Shown: positions 62,326 through 64,000 of the stretch, piece by piece
Numbering within the stretch: position 1 is the stretch's first letter
Layout: the number at the start of each line of letters is the position of its first letter
NCBI GenBank assembly: GCA_021292165.1
Contig: CM037878.1
Span: forward strand, 288,906,971-288,970,970
Length of the DNA stretch: 64,000 bases
Reading direction: 5' to 3'
DNA from: Shinisaurus crocodilurus
Taxonomy: Eukaryota > Chordata > Lepidosauria > Squamata > Shinisauridae
The notes under the pieces: generated by a model
Told to the model about the DNA's origin: nothing
Database searches by the model: none
Seen by the model: the letters and a program-made list of their open reading frames with translations, nothing else
Made by a program: the position numbers and the translations under genes

Positions 62326-62814
62326 CCTCCTCAATGCTTCTGCTCCTCTAAGAGAACCCCTAATACCATTTCTTTAAAATCTCCAATGCTGACTTTGAAT
62401 TGCTAATTACATTTAAATGTAGAAGTGCTAATTAATCCCCCCAAATTAACAATGCATATTTGACATCTAAATTACAAAGGCATTTTAAAAACAGCCCACA
62501 CCAAGAATGAGAATAATCAACACCACCTAAAGCACAACTGGAAATTCAGCTCACTTATATTTCAGGCACTGACAAATCTTACAACAGCCAGAGAACAGAA
62601 ACCTAAAATTGGTCGTTGGTAGACAAGGGAATTTTCAACTCATATTTAACAGTTTACATAATAGGAAAAAGTAGGAGAGTGTGTTGACACTTAACAATAG
62701 ATTTAGTTTAGTGAATTTTTAGAGCACTCCTTTTCTACTAACTAGATGGCCCCTATGAGTGCGGGAGAGGATTCTGCCCACCACAAAGACTGAAGGATTG
62801 CTGTTGCCCTGGAC
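62326..62814. other. No gene recognised
   Basis: No feature supported. Confidence 0.5.
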
Positions 62815-62950
62815 CAGTGATGGCTAACCTTTTTGAGCCCCGAGTGCCCAAACTGCAACACAAAACCAACTTATTTATTTCAAAGTGCCAACACTGCAAT
62901 TAAACCTGAATACCGAGGTTTTAGTTTGAGAAAAACAACTCATACAGTTG
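62815..62950 (+). mobile_element. hAT-like element, left end
   Basis: CAGTGATGGCTAACCTTTTTG then AGCCCCGAGTGCCCAAACTG is a typical hAT terminal region. The right end was not found and the boundary is arbitrary. Confidence 0.45.
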
Positions 62951-64000
62951 TTCGAACTAACTAACATCTTTTGTCTTAAAAGAAAAACACAATAACAGAG
63001 CTTTCAATGATACAAACAGTTTTTTGTTGGAAAAAAAAAATCAACTCAAAAAATTATTATAGTACTACGTTGTACACATAGCCTGAAGGGAATTTATACA
63101 AACTTTTTAAATAATTAGGCACATGTAGTTTTGGATAAGGGATTCTCAACTTGTAATATGATTATATGCCAGACTGAAATTGTATGGGGCAAGCTTTACC
63201 CCGGGTCCTTTCCCTGCTTCTACAGGTGTCGGATTAGTAAAAGTAAAAGTCAACCTGTACTAGGATGAGCAAGATAAACAAGAAAACTAAACGTGCTTAA
63301 CACATTTTAAACACTTTATGTCTTGGACTGCAAACACTGCATTAGGTAAAAGTTTGCATTGGGCATGCTTTTGCACAATTAATGTGATTTTTGCTATTGC
63401 ATGCATGCTGATTATTTGTCAAACCTTGGCTCATACTCCGTTAGTTTGAGAGCAACACTTGCAGCACTTAGGTCAACTGTTAGGGCTTTACATCCAAGCC
63501 ATGCTCTGTGCATCATTCTTCAAAATCTTTTAAATGTGATAACAATGTAGAAAAGAATTCTGTAACAGGAATTCTAGAATAAAATCATTCTGTCCCACAC
63601 TGTGACAACCCGCGATACACCCAACAGACAATCGGGCTTGCCATGCCTTGTTCCCCTTTCCCCCCCTCAGTTCTCCAGTCGGCTCTGGCGCATATCCCAG
63701 CAACCTCCACGGCAAAATACACATCCCACGATCCCTTACTTCCTCTGCAGCCTTGTTACTACTGTCCGCTGTGTGTTCGGCGTGTTTTGCCTTTGCTGGC
63801 TCCCGACAGAAAGTTTTCCAAGCCCTCCACTGCCCCATGCCAGCCAATACATGCCTATGCTTGTTTTTCTAATTAAAATTGTAAACTTTAAAATGCCCTT
63901 TTCTGTTTTTTATTTGTTGCTTTCTTCGCCTGCACAAGCAGCGGATTTCGTTCATCCACCCTCCCTTGTCACCTGTAGAAGCGGCTCTCACTCAGCATCC
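62951..64000. other. Mostly unrecognised; MITE-related piece at 63,603-63,720
   Basis: TGACAACCCGCGATACACCC, CAACAGACAATCGGGC and CCCCCCTCAGTTCTCC match the interior of the compound MITE at 60,060-60,180. The element may extend to the window end, where sequence is C/T-rich. Nothing coding. Confidence 0.4.

Overview
This is a 64-kb stretch of vertebrate nuclear DNA, most likely from a squamate reptile (lizard or snake; tuatara is not excluded). I base that on the repeat mix: CR1 and L2-like LINEs, a DIRS tyrosine-recombinase retrotransposon, a Gypsy element with integrase ahead of reverse transcriptase, Helitrons, hAT and Tigger-like MITEs, a 5S rRNA-derived SINE and tRNA-derived SINEs. I see no host protein-coding exon I can defend, no rRNA or tRNA gene and no CRISPR array. 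Every recognisable coding region belongs to a mobile element. Most of the remaining sequence is AT-rich intergenic or intronic DNA with microsatellites.

1-12.5 kb is the richest part. A decayed DIRS element (copy A, minus strand, 1-4799, cut by the window edge) is followed by a CR1 fragment and the 3' end of a Gypsy LTR element. Next comes a second DIRS element (copy B, 6531-12545, minus strand) that looks complete and possibly active. It has identical 131-bp inverted terminal repeats, an internal complementary region that reproduces the joined element ends, and open gag, RT/RNase H and tyrosine recombinase frames. A third DIRS end (copy C) lies at about 30.2-30.5 kb.

12.5-46 kb is mostly unannotatable DNA. 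It holds fragments of CR1 (20.6-21.5 and 25.9-26.7 kb), L2-like LINEs (24.3 and 39.7-40.6 kb) and a LINE of unsettled clade with a C-terminal zinc finger (21.8-22.9 kb). It also holds hAT MITEs with clear 8-bp target duplications, Tigger-like MITEs with TA duplications, and a family of palindromic elements whose ends resemble GTTCGCACGACA. A CpG-rich 315-bp foldback insertion inside a CR1 (20,714-21,028) matches no family I know.

46.6-64 kb contains the 3' half of a Gmr1-type Gypsy element (integrase tail, RT, RNase H, LTR), an L1 ORF2 fragment, a 5S-derived SINE, two non-autonomous Helitrons (51,183-51,809 and 61,443-62,112), more palindromic MITEs and tRNA-type SINEs.

The 'system' in this window is copy B. 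Gag, a reverse transcriptase/RNase H polyprotein and a tyrosine recombinase, together with the terminal repeats and internal complementary region, are the parts known from DIRS elements, which are thought to replicate through a circular DNA intermediate and integrate by site-specific recombination. Boundaries of degraded repeats are estimates made by eye.
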